A stretch of 64,000 bases of DNA from JAFEBO01 sp036392375 (lineage in GTDB: Bacteria > Planctomycetota > Phycisphaerae > Phycisphaerales > UBA1924), in assembly GCA_036392375.1 (NCBI GenBank), contig DASVYC010000054.1, positions 13,622 to 77,621 on the forward strand. The letters run 5' to 3'. Made by a program: the position numbers and the translations under genes. Within the stretch, counting starts at the first letter, position 1. Every line of letters starts with the position of its first letter. Below the pieces are notes generated by a model. That model searched no databases, was not told the DNA's origin, and saw only the letters and a program-made list of their open reading frames with translations. Shown here one piece after another: positions 16,997 through 25,874 of the stretch.

Positions 16997-19315
16997 TCAG
17001 GGGCCGGACACAATCGCTTCGAGGCGGGTGCGCTCCGCGGGATCGAGGCGACGCAGCGGGTCGAGTCGCATGTTCGCGTCGAGTTCAAGAGCCCGCGCGG
17101 CCCAACGGCGTGCGGTGTCCGACTGCCCGAGGGACTGCGCGAGGGTTGCCGCGGCGCTGGGGTGCAGCGAGTTCCACGGATCGAGCGCGGCGGCACGTTC
17201 GAGCGCTTGGAGCGCATCGGTACGAAGGGTCGGGTCGCCCCCCAGATCGGCGGCTCCGCGGAGCACATTCGCGAGCCAGGCCTGGCTCGCGGCGCGACGC
17301 AAGGGCAGGGTTGTGGCGTCGGCGGCAATCTGGATCGCTCTCTGGCGAAGGTCGCGCCGCTCGGAGGACTCGGACGTGTGCAGCGCCGCGAGCTGCAGCG
17401 CGACGCGCGATGCGGACTCGCGGGTTTGCGAGTCGGAAGGGGCGGCGGCGATCGCCGCGACCAAGTCTGTCAGACCGCGTGTCATGCCTTGGAGTCTCAG
17501 CTTCGTGATAGCGGCTTTGATGCTGTCGGCGTCGTTCCCGACCGCCGCACCGGTCGCGTCATGCAACTGGCGCAGCACCAACGCACGGAAGCCGGGGTCC
17601 TGAGCCTCGGTCAGCGCACGGATAAAGGTGGGCGCCTGACCCATAGATGCGGCACCCGAACGCAGCAGCGATTCCCAACGGCTGAGCGGGGCGATCCACG
17701 CGCTCGCGGCCAGCGCCACCCCGCACAGGGCGAGTCCGGGCGCGGCCCGGACTGCGGCCAACCGCGCGGGCGCGGCACGAACCGGATCGGTCGCCCCTGC
17801 GAGGCCGACAAGGCATAGCAGGAGGCACGCCGAGCCGCCTTGGACCGGCGTGAGCTCGATCATGCCGTGGGTCATACCGACCGCGGCGGCTAAGGCCGCG
17901 GCGAATCGCACATGGGCGAGCGGTACACGCCGCACGACGTCGGCCGCGATCCAACAGGCGATCAGCAAGCCGCCGACACGCACGAGCACGTTGGACGGCG
18001 AGGAGATCTCGATCTCGACCCACGATCCGGCGATGGTCACTCCAGCAAGCGTGAGCAGGGCGAGTCGTAGCGGGGTGCGACATTCGTCAATGGAGGAGTC
18101 CGTCGCGTCATCGCGGGCCGCTTCGCCGAGCCGTCTTGTCCCGAGCAACGGGCTCAACAGAAGCACGCTCCAAGCAAGGCCGCCGATGCCGAGCGTTGCG
18201 GCGAAGTCGAAGAAGACGCTGTGCGGGCTTGTGATCTCTTCGGGGTTGAGCGGGCTCTTGGCGAGCAGGTAGGCGTCCTTGAACCCCGCGGGGCCGACAC
18301 CCAGCAGCGGGTGCTCGACGAAGATGCGTGCCGCCGCGGCGAGGTACTGGGCACGAAAGAACAACGAGAGCTCACCGATCCGCTCGCCGACGATGCCCCG
18401 TAGCCCCACCGCCGCGAGGGCGAGCAGCGGCAAGGCGAGCAGCACCCACGGGGCAACGCGCGGCGTGCGTCGCAGCCACGGCCAGACCACGATCGCGGCG
18501 ACACCGAGCGCGGCCGCCGCCCAGCCGCCTTTACTTCCCGCGAAGATGAGGATCGAGACGCCGGAGACGAGAGCCAACAGCGTCGCGACGGACACGCGGC
18601 GAGCCGTCATCACGAGCGCGATCGATGCCACGGCGGCGCACGCGCCGGCCGTGGCCAGCACATTGGACAGCCCGAGCCAGCCTGTGCCGGGCGCGTCGTA
18701 GAGGCGTCGCTCGAATGCCCTGGCGGCGAAGGAATCGGGCGTCCAGCCCTGAGCCGCGAGCATCGACTCGCGATTGGCCTTGAACATCTCGATTGTCTGC
18801 GGGTTCTCGATCAACACCTGCACGCCGGCCTTGAGGGCCAGGAAGGCGACACCGCCCAGCAGCACGCCCGCGGCGAGCCTTGCGACGCCCGCGAAGCGCG
18901 CCGTCGCGGACAGCGCGACGCACGCACTCATCGCGGCGGCCCAGGAGGCACCGAGCGTCATGTGATCTTGGGCAGCAGTTGGCGCCAGCCGTGCGTGCCA
19001 CGCGATAGAGGCCAGCCCGGTGAGCAGCAGCGCCCATCGCCATATAGCGACGCCAACTCCTGCCGCGGCGCACAGAGACAGCGTCGCGCCGCTCAGGGCG
19101 ACGATCGCGATGTCGATCCCCAGGGTGGTCGTGGGTCCGAGGCCGATCACCGGCCCGGCGATGACGGCTGGATCGAGATCCCACCCCGGAAACGCCACCG
19201 AAGGCGTAGTCGCCTTGAGCATCGCGAGGGCAAGGATGGCGGCGACGAAGACGGCGCTGAGCCGTTCAATGAGTCGTAAGCGGATCGCCTCGCGATCGAT
19301 CGCGCCGGTGCTCAC
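16997..19315 (-). CDS. O-antigen ligase/polymerase-like membrane protein with C-terminal repeat region
   Basis: A 772-residue protein with about a dozen hydrophobic helices in the first ~520 residues. The conserved Wzy/WaaL-type region is about residues 250-400 (FAGSKGGWAAAALGVAAI, then FVEHPLLGVGPAGF and SPHSVFFDFAATLG). The last ~220 residues are soluble, helical and Ala/Leu/Arg-rich, TPR-like. Such proteins polymerise or ligate polysaccharide units at the membrane. The start overlaps the stop of the WecA-like gene by 4 bp (ATGA), so the two are coupled, which fits a surface glycan pathway. The specific substrate is unknown. Confidence 0.8.
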   Translation of the reverse strand: MSTGAIDREAIRLRLIERLSAVFVAAILALAMLKATTPSVAFPGWDLDPAVIAGPVIGLGPTTTLGIDIAIVALSGATLSLCAAAGVGVAIWRWALLLTGLASIAWHARLAPTAAQDHMTLGASWAAAMSACVALSATARFAGVARLAAGVLLGGVAFLALKAGVQVLIENPQTIEMFKANRESMLAAQGWTPDSFAARAFERRLYDAPGTGWLGLSNVLATAGACAAVASIALVMTARRVSVATLLALVSGVSILIFAGSKGGWAAAALGVAAIVVWPWLRRTPRVAPWVLLALPLLALAAVGLRGIVGERIGELSLFFRAQYLAAAARIFVEHPLLGVGPAGFKDAYLLAKSPLNPEEITSPHSVFFDFAATLGIGGLAWSVLLLSPLLGTRRLGEAARDDATDSSIDECRTPLRLALLTLAGVTIAGSWVEIEISSPSNVLVRVGGLLIACWIAADVVRRVPLAHVRFAAALAAAVGMTHGMIELTPVQGGSACLLLCLVGLAGATDPVRAAPARLAAVRAAPGLALCGVALAASAWIAPLSRWESLLRSGAASMGQAPTFIRALTEAQDPGFRALVLRQLHDATGAAVGNDADSIKAAITKLRLQGMTRGLTDLVAAIAAAPSDSQTRESASRVALQLAALHTSESSERRDLRQRAIQIAADATTLPLRRAASQAWLANVLRGAADLGGDPTLRTDALQALERAAALDPWNSLHPSAAATLAQSLGQSDTARRWAARALELDANMRLDPLRRLDPAERTRLEAIVSGP

Positions 19316-20463
19316 GTGCCGCCCCCGATCGAACGTTCGGGCAAAGTCGGGGCCATGGAGCCGCGGCTGGCGTACTCAAGGAACGCGAGCACGCCGAGCA
19401 TCGCGACGGTCCCGGCACCGATCGCCATTGCCACGGCTGGCTCGCTGCGCGTCAGCGCCAGGCCGGCGATGCCGCTGAGGACGCCCATGCCCCAGAGCAG
19501 GTACACCGCCCCGGCCCTTGACATCCCGCGTCGGACCAGGCGATGAGACGCGTGGTTGAGATCCCCGACCAGGGGCGACTTGCCGTTCCAGAGGCGGACC
19601 AGCGTGATCACGGTGCAGTCGTAGATCGGCACCGCGAGCACCACGAGCGGCATGAGCACGGCGTGCGCGTGCGAGCCCTGCGGAGAGCCGGGATCAAAGT
19701 AGGTGATCCGAACCGAAGCGAACGCGAGCACGAAGCCGAGAACCAGGCTGCCGCTGTCACCCATGAACAGCTTCGCGCCGCCCCGCCGCGGGGCGTTGAA
19801 GAGCAGGAACCCGAGGCACCCGCCGATGAGCAGCGCCAGGCACCCGGCGATCAGCCATTGCCGCTTCTCTAGCGTGATGACCAGCATCGCCCCGGCGGCG
19901 ATGGCGCTGAGCCCGGCGGAGAGGCCGTCCATGTTGTCGAGGAAATTGATCGCGTTGGTGACGACGATGAACCACGCGACGGTGATGAGAATCGACAACC
20001 ACGGGCCGCCCACGTGGGGGTCGATCAGCGTCAGCAGACGTGTGTCGGTCCACAGGGGCACAGCGATCGCGGGAAGGACCTGGAGCACGAGCTTGGGCCA
20101 CGCGGGAAGGGGCTTGCGGTCGTCCACGAGACCAAGCAGGTGCAGCAGCAGCAGGCTTGTCAGCAAGACGAGGGCCAGTTCGGCCTTCTGCGTCACAAAG
20201 GAAAGGGTGCCCAGGGCGGCGCTCGGAAACACCTGGGGCGTGAACGCCGCGAGCAGCACGACGGCCAGGAGCGGCCCCGCGATCGCGGCGAAGATGGCGA
20301 CGCCGCCGGTGTTGGGCACCCGTCGGGGAGCTTCCTTGATCTGGCCGGCCACGCCCCCGCCGTCGAAGGTGCGCATCCGGTGCCCGATCCCCACCAGCGC
20401 GGCGCACAGCGGGGCGCTGATCGCGAACGCCACCGGGATGAGCAGCAGGCACAGGACGAGCAT
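19312..20463 (-). CDS. WecA/TagO/MraY-family undecaprenyl-phosphate sugar-1-P transferase
   Basis: A 383-residue polytopic membrane protein of the polyprenyl-phosphate N-acetylhexosamine-1-phosphate transferase family. Hallmarks are GLVDDRKPLPAWPKLVLQ, the catalytic segment NAINFLDNMDGLSAG, GAKLFMGDSGSLVLGF and the cytoplasmic HAHAVLMPLVVLAVPIYD. It would start a lipid-linked glycan by moving a sugar phosphate from a UDP-sugar onto undecaprenyl phosphate. The cytoplasmic histidine-containing loop LNHASHRLVRRGMS favours WecA/TagO over MraY. It is coupled with the following ligase-like gene by a 4 bp overlap. Confidence 0.88.
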   Translation of the reverse strand: MLVLCLLLIPVAFAISAPLCAALVGIGHRMRTFDGGGVAGQIKEAPRRVPNTGGVAIFAAIAGPLLAVVLLAAFTPQVFPSAALGTLSFVTQKAELALVLLTSLLLLHLLGLVDDRKPLPAWPKLVLQVLPAIAVPLWTDTRLLTLIDPHVGGPWLSILITVAWFIVVTNAINFLDNMDGLSAGLSAIAAGAMLVITLEKRQWLIAGCLALLIGGCLGFLLFNAPRRGGAKLFMGDSGSLVLGFVLAFASVRITYFDPGSPQGSHAHAVLMPLVVLAVPIYDCTVITLVRLWNGKSPLVGDLNHASHRLVRRGMSRAGAVYLLWGMGVLSGIAGLALTRSEPAVAMAIGAGTVAMLGVLAFLEYASRGSMAPTLPERSIGGGT

Positions 20464-20472
20464 GGGAGGAGT

Positions 20473-21228
20473 CTAAGCGATAGGCCGCGTCGCCGGTCGC
20501 TCGCGGAGCACAAGCCACAACACGACCATGATTGTCTGCTGGATCAGGAACATCCACACCAGCCGCAGCGGCCAGGGGCCTAGCACGTCCATGACGGTGG
20601 CGGCTTCGGGCTTCGTGCGGCCCGCGAAGCCGTAGTTCGCGTCGATCGCGATGTTGAGAGGAACGATCGCCGCGGTGTAGATGACCATTGCCACCGTGAC
20701 CGTCAGCAGGTCGCGCCCGGTCGCGCGGTAGCGGTGCACGCTCAAGAGGTACGCGGCGGCCATGACGATGGCGAGGTGTGATCCCCAGAAGAGCCAGAAG
20801 TAAGTGTGCGTGTAGCCCACGTGCACGATCGGCGAGACGAACGCCTGTGTCGAGAGACCAATGCCCCAGAAGACCACGAGCGTGCGGATCCAGCGCACGC
20901 TCGTGAGCAGCGCCAGCGGCGCGAGCAGAACGAGCAGATCGCAGAACTGCAGCGGCAGGCTCTTCTGCCAGCTGAAGTTCGACGGGGCGAGGAAGTACGC
21001 CGTGTATCCGATCGCGATCACACCCGTCGAGCCGCCCAGCGCCGAGCAGAAGCGCGACTCGCGGGCAACCTGGCCTTGCAGGAGCAGGCCACGCCCGACG
21101 CCACACACGATGACCACGGCCACAGCACACACCGCGGCGCAGAGCAGGTGAAAAGCCGAGAACTGCGTGAACGTGTCGCTCCACGCGGCGGACACGACGC
21201 TTGGTGCCTCTGCCGCGAGTCCGATCAC
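20473..21228 (-). CDS. TIGR02206/YwaF-like integral membrane protein
   Basis: With GTG 21228 as start (overlapping the rlmN stop as GTGA) the protein has 251 residues and about seven membrane helices. The pattern FTQFSAFHLL near the N-terminus, LPLQFCDLLVLLAPLAL, and FWGSHLAIVMAAAYLL resembles the TIGR02206/YwaF family of unknown function. The gene sits in a tight run, overlapping rlmN and 9 bp before the WecA-like gene, so it is likely part of the same transcript. No catalytic role can be read from the sequence. Confidence 0.7.
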   Translation of the reverse strand: MIGLAAEAPSVVSAAWSDTFTQFSAFHLLCAAVCAVAVVIVCGVGRGLLLQGQVARESRFCSALGGSTGVIAIGYTAYFLAPSNFSWQKSLPLQFCDLLVLLAPLALLTSVRWIRTLVVFWGIGLSTQAFVSPIVHVGYTHTYFWLFWGSHLAIVMAAAYLLSVHRYRATGRDLLTVTVAMVIYTAAIVPLNIAIDANYGFAGRTKPEAATVMDVLGPWPLRLVWMFLIQQTIMVVLWLVLRERPATRPIA

Positions 21229-22364
21229 GCCGCACCCGCGGCTTCGTGCCGGAGCTGGCCGCACGCGGCGGCGATGTCGCGCCCGCGGCTGGCGCGGATG
21301 TGGACGTTGATGCTGTGATTCCGCAGGATCTTCTGGAACTCGAGCACGTCGGTGTTCCGAGGGCGCTCGAACTCGATGCCGTTGACCTCGTTGTAGCGGA
21401 TGAGGTTGACATTGGCGCGGATGGTCTTGGCGATCTCCGCCAGCCGCTCGGCGTGCTTGGGGCGGTCGTTCACGTCGCGGAGCAGGGTGTACTCAAGCGT
21501 GATCTCGCGACCTGTCTTCTCAAACCACCGCTGACAGGCGGCGAGCAGGTCGTCGATGGTCGTGTACTCCGCCCACGGGATCAGCTTGCGGCGGATCTCG
21601 TCGGTCGGGGCGTGTAACGAGAGGGCGAGCGTCACAGGCAGCTCGAACTCTTCCGCGAGCTTCGTGATCGCCTGCGGCAGACCGACCGTGGAGATCGTGA
21701 TCTTGCGGGCGCTGATGCCCAGACCCCACAACGCCGAGATCGTGCGGATCGCGCCCGTCACGTTCTTGAAGTTGCTGAGCGGCTCGCCCATGCCCATGAA
21801 CACCACGTTGCTGATGCGGCCGACATCCTGTAGCCGCGACAAACGCCAGACCTGCTCGACGATGCGACCGGATGTGAGGTTTCCGTCGAGCCCGCCAAGG
21901 CCGGAAGCGCAGAAGCGGCACCCGACCGGGCAACCGACCTGGCTCGAGATGCAAGCGGTCTTGCGGGTCTCGGTCGGAATCATGACGCATTCAGTCTGAC
22001 GCGTGCTGTCTTCGTCGATGCGGGGCTGACCGAGGATCGGCAACGCCGCGGTGGGCGCTGGTTGTGGCTCGATGGCCTGCGCTTCACCGGCGGCGAAGTC
22101 ACGCCATTGAACGAGCAGCTTCTGCGTGCCGTCCGTGGCGAGTTGGTGACGGAGCGTGTCGCCGGAGAGGAATGTCATCTCGGCCGCGAGCATTTCGCGG
22201 TCGCGTTTCGAAAGGCTCGTCATCTGCTCGGGATCGCAGATGCCCTTCTCGTAGACCCACTCGAGCATCTGCTGGGCCCGAAACGCCGGCATCCCCCGCT
22301 GCTCACACCACGCGGCGAGAGATTCGGGGGTGAAGTCAAAGATGTGGGTGGCGGGGTGGCGCAC
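21225..22364 (-). CDS. rlmN: Dual-specificity RNA methyltransferase RlmN
   Basis: A 379-residue radical-SAM enzyme that methylates C2 of A2503 in 23S rRNA and A37 in some tRNAs. The [4Fe-4S] cluster motif CxxxCxxC is in ISSQVGCPVGCRFCASG. The GMGEPLSN and ALSLHAPTDEIRRKLIP segments are diagnostic. The N-terminal RNA-binding accessory domain (AFRAQQMLEWVYEKGI) is intact. A stretch around 'PQPAPTAALPILGQPRIDED' inside the SAM domain is slightly longer than usual. The start is only 2 bp after the ispH stop, so the genes form an operon. Confidence 0.95.
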   Translation of the reverse strand: MRHPATHIFDFTPESLAAWCEQRGMPAFRAQQMLEWVYEKGICDPEQMTSLSKRDREMLAAEMTFLSGDTLRHQLATDGTQKLLVQWRDFAAGEAQAIEPQPAPTAALPILGQPRIDEDSTRQTECVMIPTETRKTACISSQVGCPVGCRFCASGLGGLDGNLTSGRIVEQVWRLSRLQDVGRISNVVFMGMGEPLSNFKNVTGAIRTISALWGLGISARKITISTVGLPQAITKLAEEFELPVTLALSLHAPTDEIRRKLIPWAEYTTIDDLLAACQRWFEKTGREITLEYTLLRDVNDRPKHAERLAEIAKTIRANVNLIRYNEVNGIEFERPRNTDVLEFQKILRNHSINVHIRASRGRDIAAACGQLRHEAAGAA

Positions 22365-22366
22365 GG

Positions 22367-23404
22367 TTAACTCTTCGCACTCACTGTCAGCGCCACCGCA
22401 CCGTAGAGCTCCTTGGTGACCTTGGGGGTCCCCACGCGGATGCGAGACTGTTCCAGATCCACGCCGCGGGTCTTTCCCAGCCGCTTGAGCGACACCGGCA
22501 GGCCGAACTCGACGTCCTCGTTGAAGATCTCCCGCTGTTCGAGCTCGCCGCCGAAGCGTTGCAACAGCGTGCGGCAGAGGTCCGCCACGAGGTCTTCGGG
22601 CGCCGAGGCACCGGCCGTGATCATCACCGTCTCATTGCCCGTGAACCAGGACCATTCAAGCTCGCTCACATCGTCGATGAGTCGAGCCGGCGTGCCGACA
22701 TTCTGGGAGATCTCGGTGAGGCGCACGCTGTTGGACGAGTTTCGTGAGCCGATCACGATCACAAGGTCGCACTCGGGCGCGATCTGTCGCACCGCGTGCT
22801 GGCGGTTGGTGGTCGCGTAGCAGATGTCGCTGCTGGGGGGTTCCTTGAGCTGCGGGAATCGTTTCTTGAGCGCGGCGATGATCACGCCCGCGTCGTCGGT
22901 CGAGAGGGTCGTCTGCGTCAGGTACACCAGCTTGGACTCGTCACGCACCGTGAGATGGGCCACTTCCTCGGCGCTCTCCACTACCGTGACCGCGTCGGGG
23001 GCCTCGCCGCGGGTCCCGACCACTTCCTGGTGATTGGCGTGACCGATGAGAAGAATCTGATAGCCCTGGCGAGCGTAACGGATGCACTCGGAGTGGACCT
23101 TGGTGACAAGCGGGCAAGTGGCGTCGATGGTCTGCAGGCGTCGCCCGCGGGCGAGTTCACGGATCTGGGGGGACACGCCGTGGGCGCTGAAGACCACGAT
23201 CCCGCCCTCGGGCACCTCTTCGAGACTCTCCACAAACTCCACGCCCTGCCGCTGAAAGCGGCCGACGACGTGCTTGTTGTGAACGATCTCGTGGTACACA
23301 TAGATCTTCTCGCCCGGCAGAAGCGAGATGGTCTGGGCGACGACATCGACCGCCATCTGGACGCCGGCGCAGAAGCCTCGGGGATTGGCAAGAATCAGTT
23401 TCAT
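22367..23404 (-). CDS. ispH: 4-hydroxy-3-methylbut-2-enyl diphosphate reductase
   Basis: IspH (LytB) reduces HMBPP to IPP and DMAPP, the last MEP-pathway step. The 345-residue protein from ATG 23404 has the N-terminal ANPRGFCAGVQMAVD with the first cluster Cys, a second Cys in IDATCPLVTKVH, and the third in DICYATTNRQ. The SRNSSNS motif contacts the substrate diphosphate. Length and motifs are normal. It is divergent from the HpnC-like gene and is the first gene of a minus-strand run through rlmN and the glycan genes. With dxs and a polyprenyl synthase in the same window, isoprenoid supply is well represented. Confidence 0.96.
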   Translation of the reverse strand: MKLILANPRGFCAGVQMAVDVVAQTISLLPGEKIYVYHEIVHNKHVVGRFQRQGVEFVESLEEVPEGGIVVFSAHGVSPQIRELARGRRLQTIDATCPLVTKVHSECIRYARQGYQILLIGHANHQEVVGTRGEAPDAVTVVESAEEVAHLTVRDESKLVYLTQTTLSTDDAGVIIAALKKRFPQLKEPPSSDICYATTNRQHAVRQIAPECDLVIVIGSRNSSNSVRLTEISQNVGTPARLIDDVSELEWSWFTGNETVMITAGASAPEDLVADLCRTLLQRFGGELEQREIFNEDVEFGLPVSLKRLGKTRGVDLEQSRIRVGTPKVTKELYGAVALTVSAKS

Positions 23405-23496
23405 CACGGCCCTTCATCGTAGGAATCAGAAGCGACTCAGAACCGCCGGATTCTCTCCCACAGTTGCTCCCAGTGCTCGCCTCATCGGCTCCATCC

Positions 23497-24438
23497 ATGC
23501 ACGTCGATCGCACCCAACCTCTTCGCCTACCGACCTCGGCAGCCTCGAGTTCGCAGGAGAACTTCAGCGTGCTCAGCCCGCTGGTGCCGGCCGACCTGCG
23601 GCCGCACTTCCGGGCGGTCTACGACTATTGCCGCTTGATCGACGATCTGGCCGACGATGCGGCCGTGTCCGCGATGACCGATCCGGCCGAGTCAGTCACC
23701 GAGACGCGTCTGAAGCTGTTGGCCCTGGCCCGGTCGGAGCTGCACGCGGCGGCCCAGGGCTCGGCAACGAACCCGGTGTTCGCAAAGCTGGGGGACACGA
23801 TCCGCACCAAGTCGCTGCCGCTCGAGCCGTTCGACGATCTCATCCGCGCGTTCGAACAGGACCAGCGGGTGCACCGATACGACTCGTGGGGCCAGCTTCT
23901 CGACTACTGCACCCGCAGCGCGAACCCGGTCGGGCGGATCATACTGATGCTGGATGCTGCGACCCCCGAGCGGGTGGATGCCCAACATCTCCGACTCTCC
24001 GATCAGGTTTGCACGGCGCTGCAGCTCATCAACTTCTGGCAGGACGTGCGGCGTGACCTTCTCGAGCGGGACCGGATCTACCTGCCCGCGCAGGAGTTCC
24101 CGACCGACGGGCCGCTGGACGCGACGCTGCGCGACTGGATGTCGCGTCCGGACGATCCGGAGGCACGCGTGGCGTACATCCGCCTTCTGCGCCCTCTCGT
24201 GCGGCGGACCGCGCAGATGTTCGCCGAGAGTGCGGCTCTGCACCGCCAACTCGGCCCGAGGCTCGGCCCGGTGGTCTGGCTCTTCTGGAAGGGCGGCTCC
24301 GAGACGCTCCGCCGCGTCGAGCGTGAGGGATGCACCACGCTTTGGAAGCGTCCTCGGCTGACAGGCATGGAGAAGGGCTCCTTCGTGCTTCAAGCGATCG
24401 TGGGCAAGTGGCTGGGGCGGTGGCGCGGCGGTGCATGA
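23497..24438 (+). CDS. hpnC: Squalene/phytoene synthase family protein, HpnC-like
   Basis: From ATG 23497 this is a 313-residue head-to-head prenyl synthase. The first Asp-rich motif is CRLIDDLADD and the second is FWQDVRRDLLERDRIYLP. The opening ENFSVLSPLVPADLRPHFRAVYDYCR is typical of HpnC, which with HpnD and HpnE makes squalene from farnesyl diphosphate via presqualene diphosphate and hydroxysqualene. HpnD/E are not in the window. Its stop overlaps the start of the following serine hydrolase gene (ATGA). HpnC is the best call; a general SQS/PSY function is the alternative. Confidence 0.82.
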   Translation: MHVDRTQPLRLPTSAASSSQENFSVLSPLVPADLRPHFRAVYDYCRLIDDLADDAAVSAMTDPAESVTETRLKLLALARSELHAAAQGSATNPVFAKLGDTIRTKSLPLEPFDDLIRAFEQDQRVHRYDSWGQLLDYCTRSANPVGRIILMLDAATPERVDAQHLRLSDQVCTALQLINFWQDVRRDLLERDRIYLPAQEFPTDGPLDATLRDWMSRPDDPEARVAYIRLLRPLVRRTAQMFAESAALHRQLGPRLGPVVWLFWKGGSETLRRVEREGCTTLWKRPRLTGMEKGSFVLQAIVGKWLGRWRGGA

Positions 24439-25643
24439 ATGATCGCGAACACCGCCGCTCGCTGGCGGCTCGGAGGACGCACGTGGCGGCTCTTGGACAG
24501 ATTCTCGATCGGCTCGGTCCGGGTTGGACGCATGTGCTCCAGGCACCGGAGCGACTGCGGCTCCAGATCTGCCTCACGCCCCTCTCTCGCGCGGGCATGA
24601 GTCTCAACGCCCCCACCGAGACCTTTCGAGCGGACGCGGAGTACTTCTACCCCGCCAGCACGGTGAAGCTGCTCGCTGCGTTGTGCGTGTTGCGACGGGT
24701 ACGAGCGTTGCGGGCCCAGGGCGGCGCATGGTCTGGGTTCTCGCTCGACACGCCGCTCGCGTTCTTCCCCGAGAACGCGGAGCCCATCACCGCCGACGAC
24801 ACCAACCTCGAGGGCGGCGAGCTGACGCTCCGCCACTGCATCCGACGGGCTTTGATCGTTTCGGAGAATCCGCCGCACAATCGGCTGTACGAGTTCCTTG
24901 GGCACGAGGGGATCAACGCCGAGCTTCAAGGGTTAGGCTTCACAGGCTGCGTCATCAACCATCGACTGGACGACGTGCGCTCGCCGGAGCAGCAGCGCAC
25001 GACGCCGCGGATCGTGGCGATGCTTCGGGACGGATCCAGGCTGGAGATCCCCCATCGGGTGGGGGCGGTGCTGCCGTATCCGAGAGACGTTCGCCAAACT
25101 CGGATCGGCTCGGCTTTCTTTCGCGACGGGGTTCGTATCGAAGGACCGATGGACTTCGCGGCCGTCGGCGAGGAGAAGAACCGCGTGCGGCTGTCCGATC
25201 TGCACGCCTTGATCTGTCGCCTCCACCCACGGGGTTCACCCGCGGAGCACGACGCGGCGGCACGAGATCTCCAACTCGCATCGGAAGACTTGTCGTTCCT
25301 GCACGAGTGCATGACGATCCTTCCCCGCGCGAGCGTCAACCCGCGGTACGACGCCGATCAGTACCCCGACGACTACGCCAAGCCCATGCTCCCGGGTGTG
25401 CACGCCGTGGATCCGAACGCTCGGATCACCAACAAGCTCGGTTGGGCCTACGGATTTGTCACCGACACGGGCGTTCTCTGGAACACGGCCGGAGACGCGT
25501 TCGCGCTCAGCTTTTCGTTGTGGGCGTGCGCCGGGGGAGTCCTTGGGAACGACGACTACGAGTACGACAGCGTCGCCAAGGTCTTCGCCGCCGATCTCGC
25601 CCGGGCCGCGGCAGCGCACTTGTGGGAATCGAAGGTTCGATGA
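24435..25643 (+). CDS. Serine hydrolase (beta-lactamase-like, class A fold)
   Basis: A 402-residue protein translated from ATG 24435, coupled to hpnC by a 4 bp overlap. The active-site SxxK motif is seen in YFYPASTVKLLAALCVLRR, followed by ESDN-like SENPPHNRLYEFLGHEG, the arrangement of class A beta-lactamase/PBP-like hydrolases. There is no obvious signal peptide, so it may be cytoplasmic or exported by another route. A KTG-type triad is not clear; ITNKLGWAYG near the C-terminus may substitute. Substrate is unknown. The his promoter begins 18 bp after its stop. Confidence 0.75.
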   Translation: MNDREHRRSLAARRTHVAALGQILDRLGPGWTHVLQAPERLRLQICLTPLSRAGMSLNAPTETFRADAEYFYPASTVKLLAALCVLRRVRALRAQGGAWSGFSLDTPLAFFPENAEPITADDTNLEGGELTLRHCIRRALIVSENPPHNRLYEFLGHEGINAELQGLGFTGCVINHRLDDVRSPEQQRTTPRIVAMLRDGSRLEIPHRVGAVLPYPRDVRQTRIGSAFFRDGVRIEGPMDFAAVGEEKNRVRLSDLHALICRLHPRGSPAEHDAAARDLQLASEDLSFLHECMTILPRASVNPRYDADQYPDDYAKPMLPGVHAVDPNARITNKLGWAYGFVTDTGVLWNTAGDAFALSFSLWACAGGVLGNDDYEYDSVAKVFAADLARAAAAHLWESKVR

Positions 25644-25661
25644 GCTCACTCGCCCGCGGAC

Positions 25662-25689
25662 TTGACCGCGGACAGAAGAGCGTTATCAT
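25662..25689 (+). promoter_or_regulatory. Promoter of the his operon
   Basis: A -35-like TTGACC (25662-25667) and -10-like TATCAT (25684-25689) are separated by 16 bp, close to the sigma70 consensus. Transcription should start near 25696, which is the GTG of the leader peptide. The leader would thus be translated from a leaderless RNA; no Shine-Dalgarno sequence precedes the GTG. Confidence 0.65.
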
Positions 25690-25695
25690 CTCTCC

Positions 25696-25752
25696 GTGAC
25701 CTCGCAGCAGTTCCATCATCACCATCACCACGCCCTGACCAAGGCCGGCTGA
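25696..25752 (+). CDS. hisL: His operon leader peptide with six consecutive His codons
   Basis: A short frame GTG...TGA encodes the 18-residue peptide MTSQQFHHHHHHALTKAG. Six consecutive His codons (CAT CAT CAC CAT CAC CAC) lie at 25714-25731, just upstream of a terminator hairpin and of hisG. This is the layout of histidine attenuation leader peptides such as enterobacterial HisL. When charged tRNA-His is scarce the ribosome should stall on the His run. The peptide has no homology claim beyond its codon content and position. The CAT/CAC run also resembles a cloning His-tag, but the context argues against contamination. Confidence 0.88.
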   Translation: MTSQQFHHHHHHALTKAG

Positions 25753-25797
25753 TGGTGCGCTGCGAGTAACGTCCAGCAAATCCAGACGACGCCGGCC
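25743..25797 (+). promoter_or_regulatory. Candidate antiterminator pairing of the his attenuator
   Basis: GGCCGGC at 25743-25749 (last codons of the leader frame) is the exact reverse complement of GCCGGCC at 25791-25797, which is the 5' arm of the terminator. A ribosome stalled on the His codons leaves 25743-25749 free to pair with that arm, preventing the terminator. A ribosome that reaches the stop codon at 25750 covers it and lets the terminator form. The mechanism is inferred from complementarity. Confidence 0.6.
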
Positions 25798-25818
25798 TCG
25801 TGCCGGCGTCTTGTGTTT
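25788..25818 (+). terminator. His attenuator terminator
   Basis: A perfect 9 bp stem, GACGCCGGC (25788-25796) with GCCGGCGTC (25802-25810), has a 5-base loop and is followed by the T-rich TTGTGTTT (25811-25818). It lies 36 bp after the leader stop and 57 bp before hisG, the expected place for an attenuator. Confidence 0.85.
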
Positions 25819-25874
25819 CGGGCCTGAACGGGTCGGGAACGCGGGCGAAGGCCGAGTCCGGCATGGGAGCGATC

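Noticed and set aside
24330..24434. Longer N-terminus for the serine hydrolase gene
   Set aside because: The frame is open further upstream but overlaps the conserved hpnC 3' end; ATG 24435 in an ATGA overlap is the natural coupled start.
25711..25731. His6 codon run as a vector His-tag contamination
   Set aside because: The CAT/CAC run could look like a tag, but it sits between a native promoter and an attenuator right before hisG, with no vector sequence around it.
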